Assembly: GCA_002404095.1 (NCBI GenBank) | Contig: DHJA01000195.1 | Span: 1-7,481 of the forward strand | Source: Planctomycetaceae bacterium UBA4732 | GTDB lineage: Bacteria > Planctomycetota > Planctomycetia > Gemmatales > Gemmataceae | Direction: 5' to 3' | Length of the DNA stretch: 7,481 nucleotides | Shown: positions 1-6,346 of the stretch, in pieces | Numbering within the stretch: the stretch's first letter is position 1 | Layout: the number at the start of each line of letters is the position of its first letter | Notes under the pieces: model-generated | What the model saw: the letters and a program-made list of their open reading frames with translations, nothing else | Databases searched by the model: none | What the model was told of the DNA's origin: nothing | Program-made: the position numbers and the translations under genes

Positions 1-84
1 CATCGACAGGGGGGCGCTGTAGTACTAAGTAGCGCATGCAGAAGTCGGAATACGGAATGAAAACCAAGTCGTGTTGATTCCGCA

Positions 85-663
85 TTACTCGCCGTCGGGC
101 CGCACATCGTCCGGGGCGTCCGGGTCGGTTCGTGCGGAAGTCCATATTCCACGCCCGTTGAAAAACACGGAGGCCAGGCTGGCCGACAGCGTGAGCAGCA
201 AAAGCCCCGTCCCCGGCCGGCCGCCCCACCGCGCCAGCCCGACCAACGACAGCACGACCCCCACGCCGAACATCAGCACCGACAGCCGTCGGTGAAAGCG
301 GCCGACGTCCGTCTCGGCCCAGGCCGCCAGTGGACGGTAGATGTGTCGCCCCTCGTCGTGCGGCGTGCAGGACGGCTTTGCGGGGCAGTCATTACACCTC
401 GACGCCGGCGCCCGGTAGACCGCCATGCGATTGTCCGGCTCGATCACGTGCAGTGACAGCCGCTCCCCTTGCGGACAGCGGTAGTGGTCTTCCTCCGAGT
501 CGTACTCGAACCCCCGCTCCGCGTACAGCCGCGCCCGCGCGAAGTGCATCTTGGCCAGCCTCTCGCACAGCCGTGCCCCGACGAGAACCGTGACCACATA
601 GCCCAGGATCAGCCATGCCTCCAGGTCGCCCGGTAGGCTGAGGAGCAAGGAAACCATGTTCAC
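85..663 (-). CDS. Small membrane protein with a transposase-like four-cysteine ribbon, downstream of NO reductase
   Basis: A 192-residue protein of unknown function. I chose the GTG start at 663 because a strong AAGGAGG sits just upstream of it. An ATG two codons further in is the alternative, and the longer reading to 861 runs inside the reductase gene. Predicted membrane helices lie at about residues 14-32, 127-146 and 152-168. Between the first two is a soluble segment with C63, C90, C93 and C99, spaced as YxCPxGE, then CxxCPxxxxCT, then GRxIYR. That pattern closely resembles the zinc-ribbon-like insert of IS1182-type DDE transposases, but no DDE catalytic domain is present. The likely role is a membrane-anchored metal-binding or thiol-redox module. 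It starts 23 bases after the reductase stop, so the two are probably one operon and it may assist or sense the reductase. The gene is confident, the function is not. Confidence 0.75.
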   Translation of the reverse strand: MNMVSLLLSLPGDLEAWLILGYVVTVLVGARLCERLAKMHFARARLYAERGFEYDSEEDHYRCPQGERLSLHVIEPDNRMAVYRAPASRCNDCPAKPSCTPHDEGRHIYRPLAAWAETDVGRFHRRLSVLMFGVGVVLSLVGLARWGGRPGTGLLLLTLSASLASVFFNGRGIWTSARTDPDAPDDVRPDGE

Positions 664-686
664 GTCGCGCCTCCTTCGTGCCGCCG

Positions 687-2993
687 TTACGGGGCCGTCG
701 GGCCGGGTGCGACCTCGGTGAACAGCGGGCTTTCCACTGCCGAGCCGGGGGCGGCCGCCGGCGTCGTCGCCCGAGATGGCCGTAGGAGCGAGACAGCCGT
801 CAGGTAGACCAGCGGCACGACGCTGGCGATGAACAGCACGTCGCCCGGCAGCCGCACCCACTCGATGATGGCGTGAGCGTTGAAGAAGTCAATGGAACGG
901 GCGTGCCAGTAGCCGTTGGCCACGGAGTCGCCAAGCTGAAGTACGCCGAGCGGGAACAGGTTGGCGAACACCATCCACGCCAGCCCCAAATTCAGCGCCC
1001 AGAACGAGAAGGCCACCAGCCGTTCGCTCCAGTCCTCCGGCCGCAGCAGGTAACGCAGGCAGAAAACCATCAGGCTGATAGCCAACATGCCGTACACGCC
1101 CATCATGGCGGCGTGGGCGTGGTTGGCCGTCAACTGGGTGCCGATCTCATAGTAGCTGACGACCGGCAGGTTGATGAGGAAGCCGAACACGCCCGCCCCC
1201 AGAAAGTTCCAGAAGCCGACCGACGCCAGGTAGAGTACAGCCCAGCGGTGTGGGAACTGCGTGCCACCGCCCTGAACCTCCTGCCGCGCCCCCAGGTGGA
1301 GGAAGCTCCAGGCTTCCACGGTCAAGAACGTCAGCGGGATCACCTCCGCGGCCGAGAAGAAGGCGCCCAGGGCCATGTGGATGGCGGGCGTACCGCTGAA
1401 GTAGAGGTGGTGCATGGTGCCGACCACGCCGCCGACCGAGTAGAGCAGGGCGTCGAAGTAGATCACGCGCGTCGCCGTCTTCTCCGAGACGATGCCCAGC
1501 AGGACGAAGATGTAGGCCACCATAATTGTCGTAAATAGTTCCAGAAAGTCCTCGACCCACAGGTGGACGACCCAGAATCGCCAGAAGTCGGCGATGGCGA
1601 AGTTGGTGTGTGACTGGTTGACTAGGCCGACGGCATAGAACAGCGGGATCGACAAAGCGCTATAGAAGAATAAATAGGGCAGGTTGCCCCGGCTCTCCCC
1701 GGCCAGACGCGAGCGCAGCCCGCGGTAGAGGATGAGGCACCACAGGACTAGGCCGCCGACAAGGAGTATTTGCCACAGCCGGCCGAGGTCGAGGTACTCC
1801 CAGCCTTGAGCGCCGAACATGGGCTTGAGGTCGGTGCGGAGCCAGCCCTTGTAGCTGGCCGCCTCGCCGGCCATGCTGCCAACCACGACAACGACCAGCG
1901 CTCCCAAGAGGACAAACGACAGGAGACGTTGGCCGCGCGGCTCCCGGCCGGCGATCAGGGGGGCGAGGAAGATACCGGCGGCCAGGAAGGCGGTGGCAAC
2001 GAAGAAGAGAGCCAGTTGCAGATGCCATGTGCGCGTGAGGTTGTAAGGCAGCCACTGCGGCAGGTCCAAGCCGAAGAAGCTGCCGTTATCGGCGTGGTAA
2101 TGGGCCGTCGCCCCGCCCAGCAGTGTCTGTACCAGGAAGAGGGCGGCGACGATGAAGAAGTACCAGGCCGTGGACCGCTGGGCCGGCGTCAGCGGCACGT
2201 CGCCCGGCGGCAGGAAGCGCAGCCGGCGCTCTTCCGCGCTGTGCCAGCCCAGTAGGTGGGAGTAGCGGCCGAAGAGGCCCATCACTAGGCCGATGCCGCC
2301 CAGCAGCGCCACTATGGACAGCGTACTCCAGACCACGGCCTCCCCGGTGAGCTGGTTGCCCACCAGTGGTTCGGGCGGCCAGTTGTTGGTGTAGGAGTAC
2401 GGCCGGCCGGGGCGGCGCGCCGAAGCCGTCCAGGCCGTCCAGGCGATGAAAGCGGTGATCTGACGGATCTCAGCGGGGTCGGGGATGGCCCCCGGCCCCA
2501 TGCCCGCGCCGCTGCGCTTGCGGTTGAGGATTTCATCTTCGTAGTGGCCGCGCAGCGTCTCGAAGGCGCGGACTTGCCCGTCAGTCCACGTTAGGGCGTC
2601 GGCGGCGGGGTCGAAGCGGTTGGCCTGAAGTTCCTGCTGGACTTTGGCCTTAGCCTCGGCCGTGTCGCCATAGGTCTTCGCCATTTCCTCGGCCTCGCGG
2701 TGGAGGTAGTCGGCGGTGAAGTCGGGGCCGAGGTAGGCGCCGTGGCCGTAGATGGAGCCATACTCCATCAGGCCGTAGGTCAGGAACACCTCCTGGCCGT
2801 GCAACACGTCCTCGCCCGTGAATACCGTTTCGCCGGTCTTCTCGGATACCACCTTCGCCGGGATAGGAGCGTGGTCCTGGTAGACGCGCAGGGCCAGGTA
2901 GCCCAAGACCGTGAAGCCGAACACGAAGGTGAGGATCACTCCCTGAAGCCATAGCGGGGAGATCACCATCGGCCGCCGTTGTCCGTTCGTCAT
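687..2993 (-). CDS. norB: Quinol-dependent nitric oxide reductase, single-subunit (qNOR)
   Basis: This enzyme reduces two NO to N2O at the cytoplasmic membrane using electrons from quinol. It is a heme-copper oxidase relative with non-heme iron in place of copper; the single-subunit form is also called norZ. The 768 residues match the usual qNOR length. An N-terminal helix (about 12-35) leads into a periplasmic domain (about 40-215, with HGxEVFLTYGLMEYGSIYGHGAYLGPD read in short pieces from residue 65). No CxxCH heme c motif is present, as expected for the quinol type. The catalytic core follows with many membrane helices. Visible ligands are H324 in RTWHLQ, H477 and E481 in HLWVEDF (FeB ligand and conserved glutamate), H528-H529 in GTMHHLYF, and H625/H627 in NHAHAAMMGVYG (hemes b3 and b). 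The ATG at 2993 is supported by GAGG seven bases upstream. All key residues are present, so it looks functional. Confidence 0.96.
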   Translation of the reverse strand: MTNGQRRPMVISPLWLQGVILTFVFGFTVLGYLALRVYQDHAPIPAKVVSEKTGETVFTGEDVLHGQEVFLTYGLMEYGSIYGHGAYLGPDFTADYLHREAEEMAKTYGDTAEAKAKVQQELQANRFDPAADALTWTDGQVRAFETLRGHYEDEILNRKRSGAGMGPGAIPDPAEIRQITAFIAWTAWTASARRPGRPYSYTNNWPPEPLVGNQLTGEAVVWSTLSIVALLGGIGLVMGLFGRYSHLLGWHSAEERRLRFLPPGDVPLTPAQRSTAWYFFIVAALFLVQTLLGGATAHYHADNGSFFGLDLPQWLPYNLTRTWHLQLALFFVATAFLAAGIFLAPLIAGREPRGQRLLSFVLLGALVVVVVGSMAGEAASYKGWLRTDLKPMFGAQGWEYLDLGRLWQILLVGGLVLWCLILYRGLRSRLAGESRGNLPYLFFYSALSIPLFYAVGLVNQSHTNFAIADFWRFWVVHLWVEDFLELFTTIMVAYIFVLLGIVSEKTATRVIYFDALLYSVGGVVGTMHHLYFSGTPAIHMALGAFFSAAEVIPLTFLTVEAWSFLHLGARQEVQGGGTQFPHRWAVLYLASVGFWNFLGAGVFGFLINLPVVSYYEIGTQLTANHAHAAMMGVYGMLAISLMVFCLRYLLRPEDWSERLVAFSFWALNLGLAWMVFANLFPLGVLQLGDSVANGYWHARSIDFFNAHAIIEWVRLPGDVLFIASVVPLVYLTAVSLLRPSRATTPAAAPGSAVESPLFTEVAPGPTAP

Positions 2994-3274
2994 TGCAGTG
3001 CCTCATGTGCGCGTTATTCTAGGTGGACTTTGACCGCCGCCGAAGCCGGAGAATGCAGGATGCTTGGGATAATTAAACTCCCCTTTATACCAAAGCTCGT
3101 TCCCACGGCCCCCTGGCGGTGCTTTACAGCGTATGATCCTGCTCGCCATTTGCATAGTCCTTGACCGACTCTCTTGTAGTGCTTTCGGTCGTGATGCTTT
3201 TATTGGGTTCGCCTTTGCTCGTCGGGCGATGTGCTGGTAGACTGCGGGTAGCGAACCCTTTGTGGAGCTTGAAC

Positions 3275-3505
3275 ATGAGCTTGACCTGCCAAGAACTCAA
3301 GACCGCCATCTCGCGCCTGCCTGCCGACGAACGGGCCGAATTGGCCCAATTCCTACTGCGCTCGCTCGACGAGCAGGATGACGAAGGGGCGCGGGCCGAG
3401 TGGCTCGCCTTGGCCGAGCAGCGCATGGCGGAAGTCCGATCTGGCAAGGTCGTTGGCATCCCGGCGGAAGAGGTCCTGAAAAACCTGCTGGAGCCGAGAG
3501 GATGA
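3275..3505 (+). CDS. Antitoxin of a ParE-type toxin-antitoxin pair (putative addiction module component, TIGR02574-like)
   Basis: A 76-residue antitoxin expected to bind and neutralise the toxin encoded next, and probably to repress the shared promoter. The family signature is clear: an N-terminal helix with LPADERAELAQFLLRSLDE (residues 15-33), then WLALAEQRMAEVRSGKVVGIPAEEVL (from residue 43), in which the WxxxAEqRmxEvxSGkv core and the ending IPAEEVL are typical. I chose the ATG at 3275 because GGAG lies seven bases upstream and the family begins here. The open frame extends back to 3161, but that part is a hydrophobic stretch unlike the family. The stop overlaps the toxin start as ATGA, the usual way of keeping antitoxin and toxin synthesis coupled. 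It is intact. Confidence 0.9.
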   Translation: MSLTCQELKTAISRLPADERAELAQFLLRSLDEQDDEGARAEWLALAEQRMAEVRSGKVVGIPAEEVLKNLLEPRG

Positions 3506-3801
3506 AGCCCGTCGACTTCCACCCGGACGCCGCCGAGGAAGCGCGTGAGACCGCCGCCCATTACGAAGGCATCCGGGCTGGGCTTGGCGCCGACTTTCGG
3601 GCCGAGTTGGACGCGGCGCTTGCACGGATTGCGAACAACCCGTTGATATACGCGGCGGAATCGCGAGCGATACGCGTCTGCCCCCTGCATAACTTTCCAT
3701 ACTCGGTCTTCTACGAGAACTTGGCCGACCGGGTCTGGGTGGCCGCGATAGGTCAGCATCGTCGTCGCCCTGGGTACTGGCGACGCCGACGCCCGAGTTG
3801 A
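3502..3801 (+). CDS. ParE/RelE-superfamily toxin
   Basis: A 99-residue toxin of the RelE/ParE fold. Family members either poison DNA gyrase (ParE) or cleave mRNA on the ribosome (RelE); the sequence alone does not settle which. The typical plan is visible: FHPDAAEEARETAAHYE (residues 6-22), GLGADFRAELDAALARIANNP (28-47), R57 in the AIRVCPLHNFPYSVFYE strands (56-72), and an ending VAAIGQHRRRPGYWRRR. The H-x-R-R-x-P-x-YW ending is characteristic of the ParE side. The ATG lies inside the antitoxin stop (ATGA overlap), with GGAG eight bases upstream; the longer frame from 3400 only shadows the antitoxin gene. The basic tail and full length suggest an intact toxin. Confidence 0.9.
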   Translation: MKPVDFHPDAAEEARETAAHYEGIRAGLGADFRAELDAALARIANNPLIYAAESRAIRVCPLHNFPYSVFYENLADRVWVAAIGQHRRRPGYWRRRRPS

Positions 3802-4279
3802 CAAGCGGCAGATCCGAACCAGCTTCTGCGCATGCACGGGAACTCGACTCATGGGCCTGCTTTTGCTCCGGGTGTGCATCGCCGGGCATGGCGGTTGCGC
3901 ATGGGAAAGCCGAGGGGGCCTTCGGTGGGGGAGGGAAGGCGGCATGGGGTACGCTCTGGGATGAAGAGGTTCTTGGAGGATAGGGGGCGCGATGCTTGTG
4001 GTGGAGGGGACATTCGCCGGCAAGCGGCTTTGGGCATAGGAAAGGAGAAGGCGACACAATCTGATCCATCAACGCCGCGTGGCGTAGACCGCGTTGGCCT
4101 GTAATCTCGCATCTGGCTGCGACGCCAGAGTCCTTATGGCGGGGAATGCACGCGCGCTGCGTGCTGCCTCTCTGGGACAGGCGCTTCCCCTGGTAGACGT
4201 GGGGATGACACGCGAACTCATGCCTGCCGCGAGTTCCGGGCAAGGGCATGTCCGGGCAGGCAGAGGTCTACCGACCCCT

Positions 4280-4302
4280 TGCAGACGGGGAGATCGTCTG
4301 CA
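4280..4302 (+). other. 8-bp perfect hairpin with 7-nt loop and a competing alternative stem
   Basis: TGCAGACG (4280-4287) pairs perfectly with CGTCTGCA (4295-4302) around the loop GGGAGAT. The loop bases GGGAGA (4288-4293) can instead pair with TCTCCC (4305-4310), so the two stems exclude each other. This is the layout of an RNA switch or attenuator, but there is no T-run after it and the next gene starts more than 350 bases away. The pairing is certain; any function is inferred. Confidence 0.4.
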
Positions 4303-4391
4303 CGTCTCCCAGCCTCGGATCGACAGTCGGGGCTGGCGGTATCGTCAACGCCAGGTCAAACAGGCTGGCCGTGCCTATACTAAACGGCGGT

Positions 4392-4455
4392 CCACCTTGC
4401 CCAACCGGGGGCAAGCCATCGGTCGATGGTCCGGGTTCGAGTCCCGGCAAGGTGG
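4392..4455 (+). ncRNA. tRNA-like cloverleaf element (short, non-canonical)
   Basis: A 64-nt segment folds on paper like a miniature tRNA. CCACCTTG (4392-4399) pairs with CAAGGTGG (4448-4455) as an acceptor-like stem of 8 bp. The T-arm is perfect: CCGGG (4431-4435), loop TTCGAGT, CCCGG (4443-4447), matching the tRNA T-loop consensus. CCC and GGG around AACCGG make a D-arm-like hairpin, and GCCATC with GATGGT makes an anticodon-arm-like hairpin. It is not an ordinary tRNA: it is about 9 nt short, the middle hairpin has only a 4-6 nt loop, there is no variable loop, and CTCT follows instead of CCA. It may be a decayed tRNA gene, an attachment-site relic or a tRNA mimic. Confidence 0.45.
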
Positions 4456-4517
4456 CTCTGGGATTGCGGTACGGATGTACCAGGATCGGTTTGCTCGGAA
4501 TAGCGCGCCGGCACCGC

Positions 4518-4574
4518 TGATATGCTGACCGGTGGCGTTGATATGCTGACCGGCGGGCTTGATATGCTGACCGG
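4518..4574 (+). repeat. Three direct repeats of TGATATGCTGACCGG at 21-bp spacing
   Basis: Exact 15-base copies start at 4518, 4539 and 4560, so the period is 21 bp, about two helical turns. The 6-base spacers differ, so the copies look like conserved binding sites rather than simple tandem duplication. Arrays with a TGACC core are typical of the multiple terminal repeats at IS21-family ends, where the transposase binds, but no istA or istB gene is next to it. Alternatively this is an operator array for the gene at 4665. The repeats are certain; the role is not. Confidence 0.85.
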
Positions 4575-4587
4575 GCCGGTCAGCATA
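4563..4587. repeat. 25-bp palindrome fused to the last direct repeat
   Basis: TATGCTGACCGG (4563-4574) and CCGGTCAGCATA (4576-4587) are perfect reverse complements around a single G. The left arm is the core of the third direct repeat, so the right arm is a fourth copy in inverted orientation. It could be an operator for a dimeric regulator or the abutted inverted ends of a small mobile element. Confidence 0.85.
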
Positions 4588-4664
4588 CTCACCAGTTAGC
4601 CGGTCGAGTTCCGAGCCTGCGGAAACGTCAACTTCATCGAACTCGTCCATCAAGGGAGGCTGCC

Positions 4665-5312
4665 ATGGCTTTTTCGCTGACTTACGCCTTTGGTCGAATG
4701 GGAAGACATATCAGACAGATTTCCGGCGACGCCAGGGCTTTTGTCGGTGCAAAGTTCCGCGATCTCGACCCAAGTCGATTACGGGATTATTTGTTCGCGC
4801 AGTACTTCGCAATAGACATGACGCTATTCAAGGTCTTTTGCAACGACGAGCCCAGAGATCCTCTTTATTCAATCCATAAGAAGTATGCCGACAAGCTACT
4901 CGCTGCTACGGAGTCCGACTTTCGCCATTTGGGCCTCGCCTACGCTTTCAGTTTGCTCGCCGGTCAGCCCCTAACAAGTGCGACTGAGGCAGAGATTGCC
5001 GGCAGAATCAATATCTTGCATGCTATTTCGTATATTTATGATGGAAGCCAGCCGCCCCAACTTTGGATTTCCCTCGTTCTTAAGCCGGACGATTCAATGA
5101 TCGCCGCCGCCTTGTGCTACGATATTGGTAAAGCTCTGCAACTGGACCCTCGCGACAAAACCGCGTTTTCCAATGATTGGTTATCCTTGGTGCCGGGTAT
5201 TATCGCAGGCACAAAAACGCTTCTAACCCGTGAACGGCCTTCGAAAGAGGACTGGACCAAAACTGCCGCGACGATGATAGAGAGCGTTGATTTCGGCGGC
5301 GCGCAGCATTAG
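4665..5312 (+). CDS. Unrecognised 215-residue protein, mostly helical
   Basis: I do not recognise this family. The ATG at 4665 has a strong GGGAGG five bases upstream, and codon use looks real across the frame. The protein appears soluble and largely alpha-helical. There is a basic N-terminus (RMGRHIRQ, residues 11-18), a helical aromatic stretch around DYLFAQYFAIDMTLFKVF (41-58), another at FRHLGLAYAFSLLAGQPL (86-103), and a segment WISLVLKPDDSMIAAALCYDIGKALQLDP (134-162). No signal peptide, clear membrane helix or catalytic motif stands out. GC content is around half, visibly lower than the NO reductase and BREX genes, which suggests separate acquisition. It is preceded by the 21-bp repeat array and palindrome, a possible operator, and followed 29 bases later by another small gene, probably co-transcribed. 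Confidence 0.75.
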   Translation: MAFSLTYAFGRMGRHIRQISGDARAFVGAKFRDLDPSRLRDYLFAQYFAIDMTLFKVFCNDEPRDPLYSIHKKYADKLLAATESDFRHLGLAYAFSLLAGQPLTSATEAEIAGRINILHAISYIYDGSQPPQLWISLVLKPDDSMIAAALCYDIGKALQLDPRDKTAFSNDWLSLVPGIIAGTKTLLTRERPSKEDWTKTAATMIESVDFGGAQH

Positions 5313-5341
5313 CCCGGCCAGCTCCCCAACGAGGTATCTCC

Positions 5342-5668
5342 ATGAGCGAGGCACCCAAGCCATGTTACCTTCTGTTCACAAGGGATGGGTCGGGGCAATT
5401 CCCGATGTATCGTACAACCGAAGGCAAGGTGGCTTTGATGATGTTCAAAACCCGCGAAACGGCTCGTGCCTTTATCGACGGCAAAGGGATGTCGAACGAA
5501 TGGCAGGTGGAGGAATACTCGCAGACGCGCTTTGTGGATTGGGTTCGGGACGCCGTGAAGCGCCAGGGAGCTTCTGAGCTTGCCGTTGACCCTGACGCAG
5601 CGACATCAACCACGGATGCGAAGGTAATCCCAATCATACCGTTTCTGATCGAACTGGAGGGAGGGTAG
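5342..5668 (+). CDS. Unrecognised 108-residue protein
   Basis: A small acidic protein of unknown function. The ATG at 5342 has GAGG seven bases upstream. The first 85 residues look like a compact alpha/beta domain: strand CYLLFTRD (8-15), strand FPMYRTTEGKVALMMFKT (20-37), helix RETARAFIDG (38-47), strand WQVEEYS (54-60), helix FVDWVRDAVKRQGASELAVDPD (64-85). This order recalls small domains of the SseB or DUF type that end in a conserved LAxDP, but I cannot assign one. The tail (residues 86-108) is low-complexity and then hydrophobic. It lies 29 bases after the gene at 4665, so the two probably form one transcript, and it ends just before an inverted repeat at 5674-5722. Confidence 0.7.
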   Translation: MSEAPKPCYLLFTRDGSGQFPMYRTTEGKVALMMFKTRETARAFIDGKGMSNEWQVEEYSQTRFVDWVRDAVKRQGASELAVDPDAATSTTDAKVIPIIPFLIELEGG

Positions 5669-5673
5669 AAGTC

Positions 5674-5722
5674 GTGTCAGTTCATTTTATCGTTTTGAGA
5701 GATCAACGAACTGAACCGACAC
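5674..5722 (+). repeat. Imperfect inverted repeat after the 5342 gene, possible terminator
   Basis: GTGTC (5674-5678) pairs with GACAC (5718-5722) and AGTTC (5679-5683) pairs with GAACT (5708-5712), with five unpaired bases on the right arm. A small inner hairpin TTGA-GAGA-TCAA sits at 5695-5706. It starts six bases after the 5668 stop and is followed by AGTTTTCC, so it may act as a weak intrinsic terminator. It may equally be an operator or an element end. Confidence 0.4.
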
Positions 5723-5748
5723 AGTTTTCCCGCCCAGCGAAGCACAGG

Positions 5749-5842
5749 GGGGGCATCACGGTGAAACCATGTGGGAGGTTTCGCCCCCGCTTCCGTGGCG
5801 GGATTACATCAGGGACTTCGCTCCCTCTGCCGTGGTGCCCTC
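5749..5842 (+). other. 94-nt four-way-junction structure at the pglX break
   Basis: A 13-pair outer stem joins 5749-5761 (GGGGGCATCACGG) with 5830-5842 (CCGTGGTGCCCTC), using two G-T pairs. Inside are three hairpins in a row: GAAACC/GGTTTC (5763-5768 with 5777-5782), CCCGC/GCGGG with a 7-nt loop (5786-5790 with 5798-5802) and AGGGA/TCCCT (5811-5815 with 5822-5826). Almost every base is used, which is hard to obtain by chance. It ends directly before the pglX remnant, so it is either the palindromic end of a mobile element or a structured RNA in the leader of the remaining operon. I do not recognise the family. Confidence 0.5.
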
Positions 5843-5860
5843 ATGAGAGAGGCAAGGCCG

Positions 5861-6343
5861 ATGCTGAATGGAAACAACGGAGAGCAACCACGGGAGACGA
5901 TCCGCCGCTACCTCGCCACGGGGTTCTACAAGCACCACCTGTCAATGTACAAGAAGCGGCCAATCTACTGGCTATTCTCCAGCGGCAAGCAGCGGGCCTT
6001 CCAGTGCCTCGTCTACCTTCACCGCTACCACGAAGGCACCCTGGCCCGGATGCGCACCGAATACGTCATCCCGCTCCAGGGCCAGATCGCCGCCCGGATC
6101 GAACAACAGGAAGGCGACAAGGCCAAGGCGACCAGCACGAGCCATCGCAGGAAGCTCCAGAAGGAACAGGACGACCTCAAGAAGCAGCAGGCCGAACTGC
6201 TGACCTTCGAGGAAAAGCTGAAGCACGCCGCTGACCAGAAGATCAGCCTCGATCTCGATGACGGCGTGAAGGTGAACTACGGCAAGTTCGGCGACCTGTT
6301 GGCCGAGGCGAAGGCCATCACGGGCGGAAAGGATGAGGAGTAG
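5861..6343 (+). pseudogene. pglX: C-terminal remnant of PglX (BREX type 1 adenine-specific DNA methyltransferase)
   Basis: Full PglX is roughly 1,200 residues and methylates adenine at the BREX recognition site; only the last ~160 residues are here. The match is to the characteristic PglX tail: FYKHHLSMYKKRPIYWLFSS (residues 22-41), GKQRAFQCLVYLHRYHEGTLARMRTEYVIPLQ from 42 on, a charged coiled-coil segment (about 74-127), and the ending LDDGVKVNYGKFGDLLAEAK. The SAM-binding and NPPY catalytic motifs are absent. The left edge is uncertain: homologous-looking sequence begins near the ATG at 5861, which has GAGAGG upstream, while an ATG at 5843 is also in frame. Sequence before 5843 is the folded element, not PglX. 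Three bases separate it from the next gene. It cannot be a methyltransferase, though a short peptide could still be translated. Confidence 0.85.
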
Positions 6344-6346
6344 AGC

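Larger units (their letters stand above)
3802..4664 (+). other. Long non-coding stretch between the toxin-antitoxin pair and the next gene
   Basis: About 860 bases without a credible gene. The first 300 bases are purine-rich on the plus strand and show no family-like protein in any frame. An 8-bp inverted repeat TGCCTGCC (4221-4228) and GGCAGGCA (4255-4262) is separated by 26 bases. Further along are the hairpin at 4280-4302, the tRNA-like element at 4392-4455 and the repeats at 4518-4587, each listed separately. The open frames crossing this stretch on both strands have compositions expected of chance reading through GC-rich DNA. Confidence 0.6.

Noticed and set aside
1..84. Terminator after the minus-strand gene ending at 85 (CGGAAT at 53-58 with ATTCCG at 77-82)
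   Set aside because: The stem is only 6 bp with an 18-base loop and there is no T-run after it on the minus strand.
873..2255. Plus-strand open frames opposite the NO reductase gene
   Set aside because: They are antisense shadows of a gene with all catalytic residues present, and their Gln/Glu/His/Arg-rich composition is typical of such shadows.
3051..3090. NO-responsive regulator site (NsrR- or NNR-like) or sigma-70 promoter for the NO reductase
   Set aside because: ATGC repeats and a TATAAA lie here, but the palindrome is poor and no -35 element sits at the right distance.
3124..4249. Long minus-strand open frames of 298 and 311 codons over the toxin-antitoxin pair and the gap
   Set aside because: They run antisense to a clear toxin-antitoxin pair, are rich in Pro, Arg and Ser as expected from reading GC-rich DNA in a wrong frame, and show no family motif.
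4392..4455. Ordinary functional tRNA gene
   Set aside because: It is about 9 nt too short, lacks a 7-nt anticodon loop and a variable loop, and has no CCA, so it is kept only as a tRNA-like element.
4375..4653. Minus-strand open frame across the tRNA-like element and the direct repeats
   Set aside because: Its repeated QHI/GQHI units and its RDSNPDHRP segment are simply translations of the DNA repeats and of the reverse of a tRNA T-arm.
5695..5706. FNR-type box TTGA...TCAA
   Set aside because: The gap between half sites is 4 bases rather than the 6 needed between TTGA and TCAA, and it is better explained as the tip of the larger inverted repeat.
5749..5842. Integron attC site, group II intron 3' end or single CRISPR repeat
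   Set aside because: There are no GTTRRRY/RYYYAAC core sites, no domain V consensus, and no repeated spacing elsewhere in the window.
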